DNA of 32,089 nucleotides from Prevotella sp. (GCA_016285055.1 JAEEPZ010000037.1:1-32089), one strand, 5' to 3'; positions 21,870-30,295 are shown, counted from the first letter of the stretch. Notes: generated from the letters alone by a model not told the origin. Made by a program: numbers and translations.

Positions 21870-23359
21870 GCAGCGAGCAACAATACATCGACATCTACAA
21901 CGAGCAGCGCGACGTCATCTTTGAACACTCATCCGAGATGATGAATGCTGTGCGCGACGAGGCTTTTGAGCGCTTCAAGGCCAACGGCTTCCCCACGCAG
22001 AAGGTGGAACGCTATAAATACACCGACCTGCAGCGGTTGTTTGCACCCGACTATGGTCTGAACCTGCGCCGGCTGAACATTCCCGTAGACCCCTATCAGG
22101 CCTTTCGGTGCGACGTGCCCAACCTCTCCACCTCGCTCTTCTTCATCGTCAACGACCAGTTCTTTGGCAGAGGTGAGGTAAAAGAGGTGAGAGGCGAGAG
22201 AATACCTCAGCCACAGTTGCCCGATGGCGTCATCATTGGTTCGCTAAAAGAACTATCCTCTCATCCCTCACCTTTCCCCTCTCACCTCTTACCTCCTATT
22301 ACTCCCCTCTACAATTCCCTGGCAGGAAAGGACGGCGACGCCGTGACCGACCTCAACACCATGCTGGCGCAGGACGGAATGTTGGTCTACGTGCCGCGCG
22401 GCATAAAGGCCGAGCGCGCCATCCAGGTCATCAACATCCTGAAGAGCCCCTTTAGCAGTAATTACACCCCTCCCTCGCAGGGAGGGGCCGGGGGTGGGTC
22501 TGCTGCTCACATTTCTCCCTCGCAGGGAGGGGTAGGGGGTGGGTCTGCTGCTGCTCCTTTTATGGTCAACCGCCGCGTGCTCATCGTCGCCGAGGAAGAC
22601 GCCGAGGTGACGCTGCTCTTCTGCGACCACGCCGCCGACGATAGCCCGTTCCTCACTACGCAGGTCATCGAAGTCTTTGCCAAGGACAACGCCAAGGTGA
22701 ACCTCTACTGCTTAGAGGAAACACATTATAAAAATGTACGCGTGAGCAATGTTTATATAGACCAGCAGCGCAGCAGCCGCGTCACCCACAACGTCATCAC
22801 CCTGCACAACGGCATCACCCGTAACAAGCTTGACCTGACGCTCAACGGCGAAGGCGCCGAGTGTGAGTGCCTGGGATGCGTCATCGCCGACAAGCAGCAG
22901 CACGTGGACAACAACACCCTCATCACCCACCACGCCACCCACTGCACCTCCAACGAACTCTACAAATATGTGCTCAACGACCAGAGCACTGGAGCCTTTG
23001 CCGGAAAGGTGCTCGTGGAGCACGGCGCACAGAAGACCGCGTCGCAGATGACCAATCAGAACCTCTGCTCGTCGAAGGAGGCGCGCATGTACACGCAGCC
23101 CATGCTCGAGATTTATGCCGACGACGTGAAGTGTGCCCACGGCAGCACCGTAGGCCAGCTCAATGACCAGGCACTGTTCTACATGCAGCAGCGCGGCATA
23201 CCCCGCGACGAGGCGCGCACGCTGCTCGAGGTGGCTTTCATCAATCAGGTCATCAATGGCATCAGTCTCGTGCCCCTGCGCGACCGTCTCCACTATCTCG
23301 TGGAGAAGCGCTTCAGAGGCGAGCTCAGCAAGTGTAAGGGCTGCCAGCTGTGCCGGTAA
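21866..23359 (+). CDS. sufD: Fe-S cluster assembly protein SufD, with in-frame repeat inserts
   Basis: 497 residues; partner of SufB in the SufBC2D scaffold. Family features are KVERYKYTDL near the N-terminus, MLVYVPRGIKAERAIQVINIL, MVNRRVLIVAEEDAEVTLLFCDHA, CLGCVIADKQQHVDNNTLITHHATHCTSNELYKYVL, and ADDVKCAHGSTVGQLNDQALFYMQQRGIPRDEAR before the C-terminus. ATG 21866 overlaps the sufC stop. The protein is longer than usual because of inserts that read like intergenic repeats: RGEVKEVRGER (about 102-112) with SSHPSPFPSHLLPP (about 131-144), and a tandem PPSQGGAGGGSAAHI / [15 protein letters not shown] block (about 202-231) just before MVNRRVLI. No sufS or sufE follows; a convergent gene begins 12 bases downstream. 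Confidence 0.93.
   Translation: MSSEQQYIDIYNEQRDVIFEHSSEMMNAVRDEAFERFKANGFPTQKVERYKYTDLQRLFAPDYGLNLRRLNIPVDPYQAFRCDVPNLSTSLFFIVNDQFFGRGEVKEVRGERIPQPQLPDGVIIGSLKELSSHPSPFPSHLLPPITPLYNSLAGKDGDAVTDLNTMLAQDGMLVYVPRGIKAERAIQVINILKSPFSSNYTPPSQGGAGGGSAAHISPSQGGVGGGSAAAPFMVNRRVLIVAEEDAEVTLLFCDHAADDSPFLTTQVIEVFAKDNAKVNLYCLEETHYKNVRVSNVYIDQQRSSRVTHNVITLHNGITRNKLDLTLNGEGAECECLGCVIADKQQHVDNNTLITHHATHCTSNELYKYVLNDQSTGAFAGKVLVEHGAQKTASQMTNQNLCSSKEARMYTQPMLEIYADDVKCAHGSTVGQLNDQALFYMQQRGIPRDEARTLLEVAFINQVINGISLVPLRDRLHYLVEKRFRGELSKCKGCQLCR
22169..22297. repeat. Inverted pair of GGTGAGAGG-type repeats inside sufD
   Basis: The left arm 22169-22200 carries AGAGGTGAG and GAGGTGAGAGGCGAGAG. The right arm 22257-22297 carries the reverse complement type (CCTCTCATCCCTCACC, CCCTCTCACCTC). 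They flank about 56 bases of sufD. Both arms are translated in frame. A related tract (CACCTCTCGCCACTCGCCTC) lies in the secreted-protein gene near 30178. Confidence 0.7.
22467..22546 (-). repeat. Two tandem CCCCTCCC-type palindromic repeats inside sufD
   Basis: The first has CCCCTCCC-TCGCA-GGGAGGGG at 22467-22487 followed by GGGGGTGGGTCTGCTGCT. The second begins 45 bases later with nearly the same sequence. 45 bases equal 15 codons, so the duplication kept the frame. Orientation is opposite to the parE copies, whose GC-rich arm comes first. Confidence 0.88.
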
Positions 23360-23371
23360 GAACAGGCGCCG

Positions 23372-24991
23372 TCACTTCACGTTCACTATTCTGTAGCTGT
23401 CGATGGTGCGGCGGTCCTGGCTGATGTTCAGGCCTACGGCCACGACGGGGCGTGCGTCGGCGGCGAAGCGCACGGCGTAGTCCTTTGCGATGATCTGGTC
23501 GGCGGCCTCCTCGGCGGTCTTGCCGTACTTCAGCTCGATGATATAGATGCAGTCGGGCAGCTTCAGGGCGATGTCCATGCGCCCGTCGCTGGTCTGGTCC
23601 TCGGCCTGCACGTCAGCGCCGAAGCCCATCAGGGCGGCATAGATGAGCGACTGGTAGAGCTGCTCGTTCTGGTTCCTGTCAGTAATGCTGTAAGGGATGC
23701 CTGCATACCAGCGGCGGACAACCTCGATGAACTGCTCGATGGTTGTCTCCTTGAAACGCAGGTCAGTATAGGCGTTGCCCAGGGTGTCACCGCTGCCTAC
23801 ATAGTCTTCCATGTAGTATTTGTACAGTGAGTAGGCAAAGCCTTCACGCACCTCACCGTTAGGGAATCCCAGGGTGAACTTCCTGGTCATGGGGTTGTAT
23901 TCCTTCAGCGTGAGGTATCCGCTTTGGAACAGTATGGGTATGGGGTCGGTGATGCGTTCCGTCGGTGCGTCGAAGCGTTCCAGGCTGGCTTGGACGTGCT
24001 CTATCTGTTGGATGGTGACTTTGTGCAGCCGCATCACGTCGACGAGCATGGAGGGCGTGCCCGTGGAGAACCAGAAGTTCATGATGCGCCCCATGGCGAA
24101 GGCGCTGACCAGACTCCAGGGACAGTAGATGTCGGTGAAGCTGTCGCTGAAGTGGTAGCCGTCGTAGGTCTCTTTGAGCTTTGCCACAATGTCATCGTAG
24201 GAATAGTGAATGTTCCACCGAGCATAAGCCTTGTTGATTTTCTCCATCATCAGTTCGATGTCGGGCTTCCACTGTGTGAGCAGTTCCTCCTTGCTGATGC
24301 CGCAGACGGCCTCGTAGTTCGGGTCGAAGGTGAGCTGCTGCAGGTTGTTCAGTTCGCTGAACACCGAGAGCTGCGAGAACTTGGTGATGCCTGTGAGGAA
24401 GACGAAGCGCAGCAACGGCTCCTGGGCCTTCAGAGGCGAGAAGAGGTTGCGCACACGATTGCGGATGTAGTCCTGCAGCTCGCGGTCGTTGGTGCTGTCG
24501 AGCATCGGCGCGTCGTACTCGTCGATGAGGACGACCACCTTCTCGCCCGTCTGCTTGTGGGCTGCCTTGATAAGTTCTGTCAGCCGTGAGTCATAATTAT
24601 AAAGGTCGTCAGGCATCGTAATGCCGTATTTCTCTTCCTCCTGCTTCAGGATGGTATTGATGGTTGGATGCACCTGCTCTTTCTTGTAGTACTTGCCGTT
24701 GGAGAGGTTGAGGCGTATGACGGGGTATTTCTTCCACTCCGTCTCCTTGTCGTAGATGTACAATCCCTTGAACAATTCCTTGCGTCCCTCGAAGTAGCAG
24801 CGCAGCGTGTCTATCAGCAGCGACTTGCCGAAGCGCCGCGGCCTGCTGAGGAAGAAGTTGATGGCGGGCGTGGACACCATCTTCCACACATACTCCGTCT
24901 TGTCTATATATGCCGCATTCGTCTCACGGATGCGGTCAAACGTCTGTACGCCCACGGCGTAGCCGTTATGCTTTAATCCTTCAAGTGCCAT
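23372..24991 (-). CDS. AAA-ATPase-like protein with C-terminal PD-(D/E)XK nuclease-type domain
   Basis: 539 residues from ATG 24991. The N-terminal part is the AAA-ATPase-like domain common in Bacteroidales: GVQTFDRIRETNAAYIDKTEYVWKM, the phosphate-binding FFLSRPRRFGKSLL, and the Walker B stretch VVVLIDEYDAPM. The C-terminal part has GRMDIALKLPDCIYIIELKYGK, a PD-(D/E)XK-nuclease-like signature. Function in this large family is not settled; such genes occur in many scattered copies per genome. The frame is open to a TTG at 25012, but that codon lies inside the promoter's -7 element, so ATG 24991 (MALEGLKHNGYAVG) is the start. It converges with sufD with only 12 bases between the stop codons. 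Confidence 0.88.
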   Translation of the reverse strand: MALEGLKHNGYAVGVQTFDRIRETNAAYIDKTEYVWKMVSTPAINFFLSRPRRFGKSLLIDTLRCYFEGRKELFKGLYIYDKETEWKKYPVIRLNLSNGKYYKKEQVHPTINTILKQEEEKYGITMPDDLYNYDSRLTELIKAAHKQTGEKVVVLIDEYDAPMLDSTNDRELQDYIRNRVRNLFSPLKAQEPLLRFVFLTGITKFSQLSVFSELNNLQQLTFDPNYEAVCGISKEELLTQWKPDIELMMEKINKAYARWNIHYSYDDIVAKLKETYDGYHFSDSFTDIYCPWSLVSAFAMGRIMNFWFSTGTPSMLVDVMRLHKVTIQQIEHVQASLERFDAPTERITDPIPILFQSGYLTLKEYNPMTRKFTLGFPNGEVREGFAYSLYKYYMEDYVGSGDTLGNAYTDLRFKETTIEQFIEVVRRWYAGIPYSITDRNQNEQLYQSLIYAALMGFGADVQAEDQTSDGRMDIALKLPDCIYIIELKYGKTAEEAADQIIAKDYAVRFAADARPVVAVGLNISQDRRTIDSYRIVNVK

Positions 24992-26001
24992 GTGCTTGCG
25001 ATTTTTGTGCAAATATAAGCATTTTTTTCTTGACAGCCAAGGATAGAGGCATTTTTTTCTTCATCCTTGTCACCGCCAAGATAGACGCGGAGATATTCAA
25101 TCATTCTCTTTGTGTTTTTTTCCACACCTTGCTGATTCAGGTGGTAGCCAGAGTCAAAGGCGAGGCTGTCGGGCAGTGTCATTGACTGAGGCGATGTTAC
25201 ATAAGGGTAGCCTATTGCCTGAAGCGCATGGGCAATGTCATTGCGATAGTGGCCCTTGAAATAAGAATCCACACAGGCAGGCGGCAGCATCACGAGTTTG
25301 ATGCCGCGCTGCTCCATGTCGTGTAGGACGCTACGCAGCCAACCGATGAATTCCTCACGCACAGGGCGTGTCTCCTTATAGGGAGAGGCCGCGTAGGAGC
25401 CGGGGAACCGCAGATGACTTACCTCGTCGCCGTAGGCATTGAAGCCGCTGACGGTATAGTTGAAATGGTCATGCGGCACTGGTGTGTCAAGGCTTTTCCT
25501 GAACGGACAGAGCAGCAGGCGCTTCAGGTGACTCAACGCCAGCATTGGCATCCCTGTGATGACAGCCTTCCACTCTGCTGCCGTCAGGCGTGTGGCCCCC
25601 CGCCACTGTGTGGCCACCATCAGCTTGGGCATGGTCTCAGCATTGCAGGTCTCTTCAAAGTAGTTGGCATACTCTGCCTGCAGCACCACGATGTCGCCAG
25701 CCCTAAGCCAGGGCAACGCCTCGGTCAGGGGAAAGTGGAGGCCGATGCCGCCATGCAACCCGTAGTTGACAACGTGCAGCCCCAGCGAGTCCTCCACCAT
25801 GCGGGAGTCGATGCCGAAAGCGGTGTTGCTGCCGCCTATGAAGACAATTCTTGGCGACGGGGTGTCGGCGAGCAGCTGCAGTTTCTGGTTGAAGGCGTTG
25901 AGATACTGGTTGCGGTCGGCAGGGATGGCAAGCACAAGCAGCAGATGAACGCCGACGAACAACAACAGGAGAAGCGACAGTCTGCACAAGAATCTTTTCA
26001 T
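24973..26001 (-). CDS. SGNH-hydrolase-like protein paired with an MBOAT acyltransferase
   Basis: 342 residues. An N-terminal membrane anchor or signal (residues 5-26, LCRLSLLLLLFVGVHLLLVLAI) is followed by RIVFIGGSNTAFGIDSRMV, with S58 in the GxS block I position of SGNH/GDSL enzymes. D283 and H287 (DSGYHLNQQG) take the block V position. It starts 12 bases after the MBOAT gene on the same strand. MBOAT plus SGNH-like pairs (AlgI with AlgJ/AlgX, DltB with DltD, PatA with PatB) transfer acyl groups to polymers outside the membrane, so O-acylation of a wall or surface glycan is the likely role. The last 26 residues run through the promoter of the AAA-ATPase gene and past its start, and look unconserved. 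Confidence 0.72.
   Translation of the reverse strand: MKRFLCRLSLLLLLFVGVHLLLVLAIPADRNQYLNAFNQKLQLLADTPSPRIVFIGGSNTAFGIDSRMVEDSLGLHVVNYGLHGGIGLHFPLTEALPWLRAGDIVVLQAEYANYFEETCNAETMPKLMVATQWRGATRLTAAEWKAVITGMPMLALSHLKRLLLCPFRKSLDTPVPHDHFNYTVSGFNAYGDEVSHLRFPGSYAASPYKETRPVREEFIGWLRSVLHDMEQRGIKLVMLPPACVDSYFKGHYRNDIAHALQAIGYPYVTSPQSMTLPDSLAFDSGYHLNQQGVEKNTKRMIEYLRVYLGGDKDEEKNASILGCQEKNAYICTKIASTWHLKD
25010..25041 (-). promoter_or_regulatory. Promoter of the AAA-ATPase-like gene
   Basis: On the minus strand CTTG (25041-25038), 20 bases, then TATATTTG (25017-25010). Transcription would start near 25003, about 12 bases before ATG 24991. The promoter lies inside the 3' end of the upstream SGNH-like gene. 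Confidence 0.72.
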
Positions 26002-26013
26002 AACCCGATCAGT

Positions 26014-27429
26014 TTAGAATTGGAAATAGATGAATTCCGACTGCGACCCTGCAAATGCTATGGTGAGCATCGCCATGACGATATAGAAAGCAAAGCGCAG
26101 GGAGCTGTAGCGCCCCAGCAAACCATGGTCTAATGACTGTAAGGCATGCTCGTCGTGCCGGCTCCGCCATTCGCCGACAGTCATCAAAGCGATGCCGACG
26201 ACGGCTGTGACCGCTGCCGACTGCATGGCCATGAGTTGCGGCAGCAATGGGCCGACATTCAGTTCCGACAGGTTCAGCATACGTGACAGGTAGCTGACAG
26301 CATCGTTCAGCGTCGGCGCACGGAAAATGATCCAGCCGATGACGACAAAGAGAAACGTGACACTGACGGACAACAGCCTGCCTGCGGACTTGATCCTGAC
26401 CCGGCGGCCAACCGCCAACAGCAGCGCATGATAGACTCCCCAGCACACAAACGTCCAGTTGGCCCCGTGCCAAAGTCCGCTCATGCACCACACCACGAAG
26501 ATGTTCCTCAGCGTATGGCCGTTCCTGTTGCCTCCCAATGGGATGTAGACATAGTCGCGAAGCCATGTCGTCAGCGAGATGTGCCAGCGTCGCCAGAAGT
26601 CGGCCATGCTGCGAGAGAAGTACGGGTAGTTGAAGTTGCGCTTCAGACGTATGCCAAACAGACGGGCACAGCCGATGGCAATGTCAGAATAGCCGGAAAA
26701 GTCGCAGTAAATCTGAAACGCGAAAAGCACAGCGCCAGCCATCAGCATCACCGACGGCCTGCTGTCATAGTCTGTCCAAACGGCATTGACCACCGTGGCG
26801 CAGTTGTCGGCAATGACCATCTTCTTGAAAAAGCCCCACAGCATCTGTCGGCAACCGTCCACGGCATCGGCATAGCAGAAGCGGCGTTCCTGCCTGAACT
26901 GAGGCAGCAGGTGGCTCGCCCGCTCAATGGGGCCTGCCACAAGCTGGGGGAAAAAGCTGATATAGGCAAAGAACTCAACGGCATCGCGGCTTGCCCTCAC
27001 CTGGCCGCGATAGACGTCGATGGTGTAGCTCAAGGCCTGAAACGTATAGAAGCTGATGCCCACGGGCAGCACCACGTTCAGCTCGCTCCAGCCGCCCTGG
27101 CATCCTATGAGTGCGCAGAAGCTGTCGGCAAAGAAACTGAAATACTTGAAAATGCCTAACAGCAGCAACGTCACAATGATGCAGACCGTGCAAACCGCCC
27201 GCTGTAGCCCACGCTGTCCGTTGTAGTGCTCAGTCAAAAGTCCACCGGCATAACTCAGCAGCGAGGTAAAGGCGATGAGACCAAGGAATCGCCAGTCCCA
27301 CCAACCGTAGAACACGTAGCTGGCCACAACCACCAGCCCGTTTTGCCAGCGGCGGAATCTGAACACCTGCCAGTAGAGCAGGAACACTATTGGCAGGAAA
27401 AAGATAAAAGCAAGCGAGCAGAATGACAT
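26014..27429 (-). CDS. MBOAT family membrane-bound O-acyltransferase (AlgI-like)
   Basis: 471 residues with about ten to eleven membrane segments. The family signature MSGLWHGANWTFVCWG carries the invariant histidine (H321). Other conserved stretches are LVVVASYVFYGWWDWRF near the N-terminus, VVLPVGISFYTFQALSYTIDVYRG, FFPQLVAGPIERASHLLPQF, and FRAYCDFSGYSDIAIG-like sequence (FQIYCDFSGYSDIAIG) followed by LKRNFNYPYFSRSMADFWRRWHISLTTWLRDYVYIPLGG. The enzyme moves acyl groups across the inner membrane, most often acetyl, for polysaccharide modification. It heads a two-gene minus-strand operon with the SGNH-like gene and diverges from the protease gene. Confidence 0.93.
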   Translation of the reverse strand: MSFCSLAFIFFLPIVFLLYWQVFRFRRWQNGLVVVASYVFYGWWDWRFLGLIAFTSLLSYAGGLLTEHYNGQRGLQRAVCTVCIIVTLLLLGIFKYFSFFADSFCALIGCQGGWSELNVVLPVGISFYTFQALSYTIDVYRGQVRASRDAVEFFAYISFFPQLVAGPIERASHLLPQFRQERRFCYADAVDGCRQMLWGFFKKMVIADNCATVVNAVWTDYDSRPSVMLMAGAVLFAFQIYCDFSGYSDIAIGCARLFGIRLKRNFNYPYFSRSMADFWRRWHISLTTWLRDYVYIPLGGNRNGHTLRNIFVVWCMSGLWHGANWTFVCWGVYHALLLAVGRRVRIKSAGRLLSVSVTFLFVVIGWIIFRAPTLNDAVSYLSRMLNLSELNVGPLLPQLMAMQSAAVTAVVGIALMTVGEWRSRHDEHALQSLDHGLLGRYSSLRFAFYIVMAMLTIAFAGSQSEFIYFQF

Positions 27430-27460
27430 AGTTAACTAAAAGATACTCGGTTTCCCCCAT

Positions 27461-27529
27461 GACTGCATGGCACAAGAATAATTAACGCACCCTGTTAAAC
27501 AATTATAAAAATCAGCGGGCCATGCAGTC
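27461..27529. repeat. 11-bp inverted repeat between the divergent MBOAT and protease genes
   Basis: GACTGCATGGC (27461-27471) and its exact reverse complement GCCATGCAGTC (27519-27529) flank 47 AT-rich bases. It sits in the 137-base divergent spacer, so an operator is possible. A near -7 match TAACTTTA for the protease gene is at 27547-27554, and TATCTTTT for MBOAT at 27445-27438 (minus). Confidence 0.55.
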
Positions 27530-27566
27530 TTTCCCTCTTTTTTTGTAACTTTACAATGTGAAAACA

Positions 27567-28475
27567 ATGCGACATCTACACTTATTGGCTTTACTCTGCT
27601 GCGCAGTGGTTGTCCATGCAGAGACATACGCCGTCATCATCAGTGGTGGACGCAGCAAAATGTTCAACCATGAACGCTACTGGAACGACTGCGCCTTCCT
27701 CTACTGCACGTTGCGGCACGACTATCATATCTCCAAGGAGCAAATCTTTCTGCTGATGGCCGATGGCGACAACCCCGCCAACGACATGCTTTGCTACGGG
27801 GCCACGGGCTTTGCCTCGTCGCCAACCGACCTCGACGGCGACGGCCAGCCCGATGTCACGCTTGCCGCCACGCGTCAGAACGTCAGCGATGCCTTCCGCC
27901 GGCTGTCTGCCCGTCTGGCCTCCAACGATCACCTATTTATATTTATTACCGACCATGGCGAGCGCGATGCCGATGGCGGCGTGCATCTGTGGCTGTGGGG
28001 CAACGAACAGCTTATGCCCGACGAGTTGGCCGCGATGGTCAACCAGTGCCATCCTGCTACGATGAGCATCCTCTTGGGCCAGTGCTATGCCGGGGCTTTC
28101 GTCGCTTCGCTGCAGGCTGAGGGTCGCGTCATCACCGCCGCCTGCGCCGCCGACCAGATGTCGTGGTCGTGCAAGGACCGCCCTTACGACGAGTTCGTCT
28201 ATCACTGGACCTGCGCCGTCGCACAGCACGACGAGCAGGGACAGCCCGTCCATTCTGACCCCGACGGCGACGGCCGTATCAGCATGGCCGAGGCTTTCGA
28301 CTACGCCTGTCAGCACGACCGCCGCCCCGAGACGCCCAGTTTCACCGCCCGGCCCGCCGTCCTCACTGCGCGGTGGTCGTTCAGCGGCGTGCAGGACATG
28401 GTGGGCATCGCACCCTATAACCGTGAAAAAACCAATAACCGTTACTACGACCTGCAAGGCCGCAGAATAAAGTAA
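27567..28475 (+). CDS. Secreted clan CD cysteine protease, C13 (legumain)-like
   Basis: 302 residues from ATG 27567 (a GTG three codons earlier is the alternative). The signal peptide MRHLHLLALLCCAVVVHA would be cleaved before ETYAVIISGG. The clan CD dyad is present: H130 in FIFITDHGE after a hydrophobic strand, and C173 in ILLGQCYAGAF. Both context and spacing fit legumain-type (C13) peptidases. Two calcium-loop motifs occur, DLDGDGQPDVT and DPDGDGRISMAEAF, the latter EF-hand-like. The C-terminus ends NNRYYDLQGRRIK. That matches the first strand of the sorting-like domain of the next gene but stops before the GIYIV part, so the domain is truncated. NREKTNNRYYD is built from the CCAATAACCGTTA repeat. 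The next gene starts 34 bases later. Confidence 0.8.
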   Translation: MRHLHLLALLCCAVVVHAETYAVIISGGRSKMFNHERYWNDCAFLYCTLRHDYHISKEQIFLLMADGDNPANDMLCYGATGFASSPTDLDGDGQPDVTLAATRQNVSDAFRRLSARLASNDHLFIFITDHGERDADGGVHLWLWGNEQLMPDELAAMVNQCHPATMSILLGQCYAGAFVASLQAEGRVITAACAADQMSWSCKDRPYDEFVYHWTCAVAQHDEQGQPVHSDPDGDGRISMAEAFDYACQHDRRPETPSFTARPAVLTARWSFSGVQDMVGIAPYNREKTNNRYYDLQGRRIK

Positions 28476-28509
28476 TAAAAAGTGGGCTCAATAAAGTAAA
28501 TCACACAAT

Positions 28510-30258
28510 ATGAAGAAGTTTTTCCTTTCCATCGTCATCCTGCTGCTGGCCGTTGCTGCCAGTGCGGCCGCCGACAACGGCTCTTTGCTGTCGTGCGACT
28601 CCCTTGTGATTCGGGGCAACAATATTGCGCAGCTCACCCAGAACATTGTCGTCTATTTACGCAACAACACTGACAGCGACTTCAGTGGGCGGCTCTTTCT
28701 TCTGGCCGACAATCACACCGATGGCAGACACACGGTCTTTGTCGACACGCTGGTCAGCGTGGAGCCACAGTTTTTAAGTATTCTCGACTTGTATGTCACT
28801 CTGCCCGAGGGCAACCTGACGCTCAGTATGGCCACTGACGCCGAGGGTGAGCAGTTGTTGGCCTCCATCGACGTCAGCGTCTCTCCGTTCAGGAAACTGG
28901 ATTTCAGCGCCTCCTTCTCGCTCGACATGCTCACCGAGCGCGACGGCGAGAATGTGATCTATGGCAGCCATATACATGGGTGGGCCCGTGTGAAGAACAA
29001 CGATGTGGACTACTACAGCAACCATCACGGAACGGGCGATGAGGGCATCGTGCTCTTCTTAGAGGACCACGACACCGGCGAGCGGCTGTTCACCCAGCGT
29101 GTGAACTATATGCTGTGGAGTGGGGGCAAGAGAGACGCCAATTTCAGCTATGACGCCGTCTTTCGCGACGGCGCCCGCTATGCGCTGAAGGCCGCCTACA
29201 GCACGGCGCATGGCCTGGAGCTGATCGACTCGCTCTGCTTCACCACGCTGAGCGGCACGAACATGTATTGGACGGCCGACGGCACGGTGCTGTCGCTGCC
29301 TGAGAGCGACGACCGGCAGCTAACGGTGCCCGAGGAGGCCGTCGCCGTCGATTTGCGCGGCCAGCACCTGTTCAACACCGTCTTCTCCGTCGACGCGTCG
29401 CAGGCCAACCCCAACTGCCTCTACTATCTCGACCTGCTCGACAACGTGCCCGCAGGCTTGGACGACAGTCGTAACATAGTGCGTGGCCTGGAGGCCGGCA
29501 ACATCAGGCTGAAGGAGAACCACGACTACTACTGTCCGTTAGCCTTTCATACGCAGTTCATCAGCTACATCATGACGCCATCCTACGACAATGCCGACGA
29601 CGAGCTGCGCGGACGAGGCTATTCCGAGACCCTCGTCCTGCCGTTCCACCCCACTTCCGTCAGCTTCTACGACATCAACGGCGCAGCAGAGATGCTTCAC
29701 CCCGACATGCTGAAGGTGCTGCGCTATCGTGGCAACATGGGCGACTCGCTCTGCATCGAGGAGGTGAGCCTGCAGCAGATGTTGCCCTACGAGCCCTATC
29801 TTCTCGGCGTCTATATAGGCTCCAGCCTGCTCTTCATCGGTGAGAACTTGAAGGTGCCCATGACGGGTGAGGCCATTGTGCGAGGCTCCGGCATCGACTT
29901 CGTGGGCACCACCGTCGCCCTGCAGCTGTCGCCCGACGCTTACCTCTTCAACGCAGGCAGCAACAGCTTCCTGCAGGGCGATGCCGAAAACATCGTCGCT
30001 CCCTTCCACGCCTACATGCTGTCCATTGATGGCGTCGACCATCGCCTGGGCATCTCCGACAGCGTTTGGGGCAGCAGCGGCAAGCCTGGCGATGCTACGG
30101 CCATTGGTGCTGCGCTAACGAACAATAAACAATGTATAATGGACAATGAAGTCTGCGACCTGCAGGGCCGTAAAGTCACCTCTCGCCACTCGCCTCTCAC
30201 CACTCACCTCAAGAAGGGCATCTACATCGTGGCGGGTCGCAAGGTCGTCGTAAAATAA
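28510..30258 (+). CDS. Secreted protein with C-terminal sorting-like domain, function unknown
   Basis: 582 residues. The signal peptide is MKKFFLSIVILLLAVAASAA. The body looks all-beta, with repeated patterns such as NIVVYLRNNTDSDFSGRLFLLADN and LFIGENLKVPMTGEAIVRG that suggest sandwich domains; I do not recognise a catalytic motif. The end, VCDLQGRKVTS...LKKGIYIVAGRKVVVK, is the C-terminal domain seen on many Prevotella-type exported proteins and resembles type A sorting domains of the type IX secretion system. In that domain NKQCIMDN (before DLQGR) and SRHSPLTTH (before LKKG) look like translated short repeats (ACAATAAACAATG and CACTCGCCTCTCACC types). It sits between the C13-like protease and the sigma-barrel gene on the same strand, so it may be a substrate or partner of the protease. 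Confidence 0.72.
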   Translation: MKKFFLSIVILLLAVAASAAADNGSLLSCDSLVIRGNNIAQLTQNIVVYLRNNTDSDFSGRLFLLADNHTDGRHTVFVDTLVSVEPQFLSILDLYVTLPEGNLTLSMATDAEGEQLLASIDVSVSPFRKLDFSASFSLDMLTERDGENVIYGSHIHGWARVKNNDVDYYSNHHGTGDEGIVLFLEDHDTGERLFTQRVNYMLWSGGKRDANFSYDAVFRDGARYALKAAYSTAHGLELIDSLCFTTLSGTNMYWTADGTVLSLPESDDRQLTVPEEAVAVDLRGQHLFNTVFSVDASQANPNCLYYLDLLDNVPAGLDDSRNIVRGLEAGNIRLKENHDYYCPLAFHTQFISYIMTPSYDNADDELRGRGYSETLVLPFHPTSVSFYDINGAAEMLHPDMLKVLRYRGNMGDSLCIEEVSLQQMLPYEPYLLGVYIGSSLLFIGENLKVPMTGEAIVRGSGIDFVGTTVALQLSPDAYLFNAGSNSFLQGDAENIVAPFHAYMLSIDGVDHRLGISDSVWGSSGKPGDATAIGAALTNNKQCIMDNEVCDLQGRKVTSRHSPLTTHLKKGIYIVAGRKVVVK

Positions 30259-30277
30259 AACAGATTTTTGCAGGGCA

Positions 30278-30295
30278 AAGCGGCCAAGCCGAGCG
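30278..30295 (+). repeat. Half copy of the CTTGCGTCCC composite repeat
   Basis: AAGCGGCCAAGCCGAGCG matches the 3' half of the composite repeat (AAGCGGCAGAGCCGAGCG) found at 4627-4667 and 31218-31260. It lies just upstream of the sigma-barrel start codon. Confidence 0.5.

Noticed and set aside
24992..25012. Upstream TTG start for the AAA-ATPase-like protein
   Set aside because: The TTG lies within the predicted -7 element, so it would not be transcribed.
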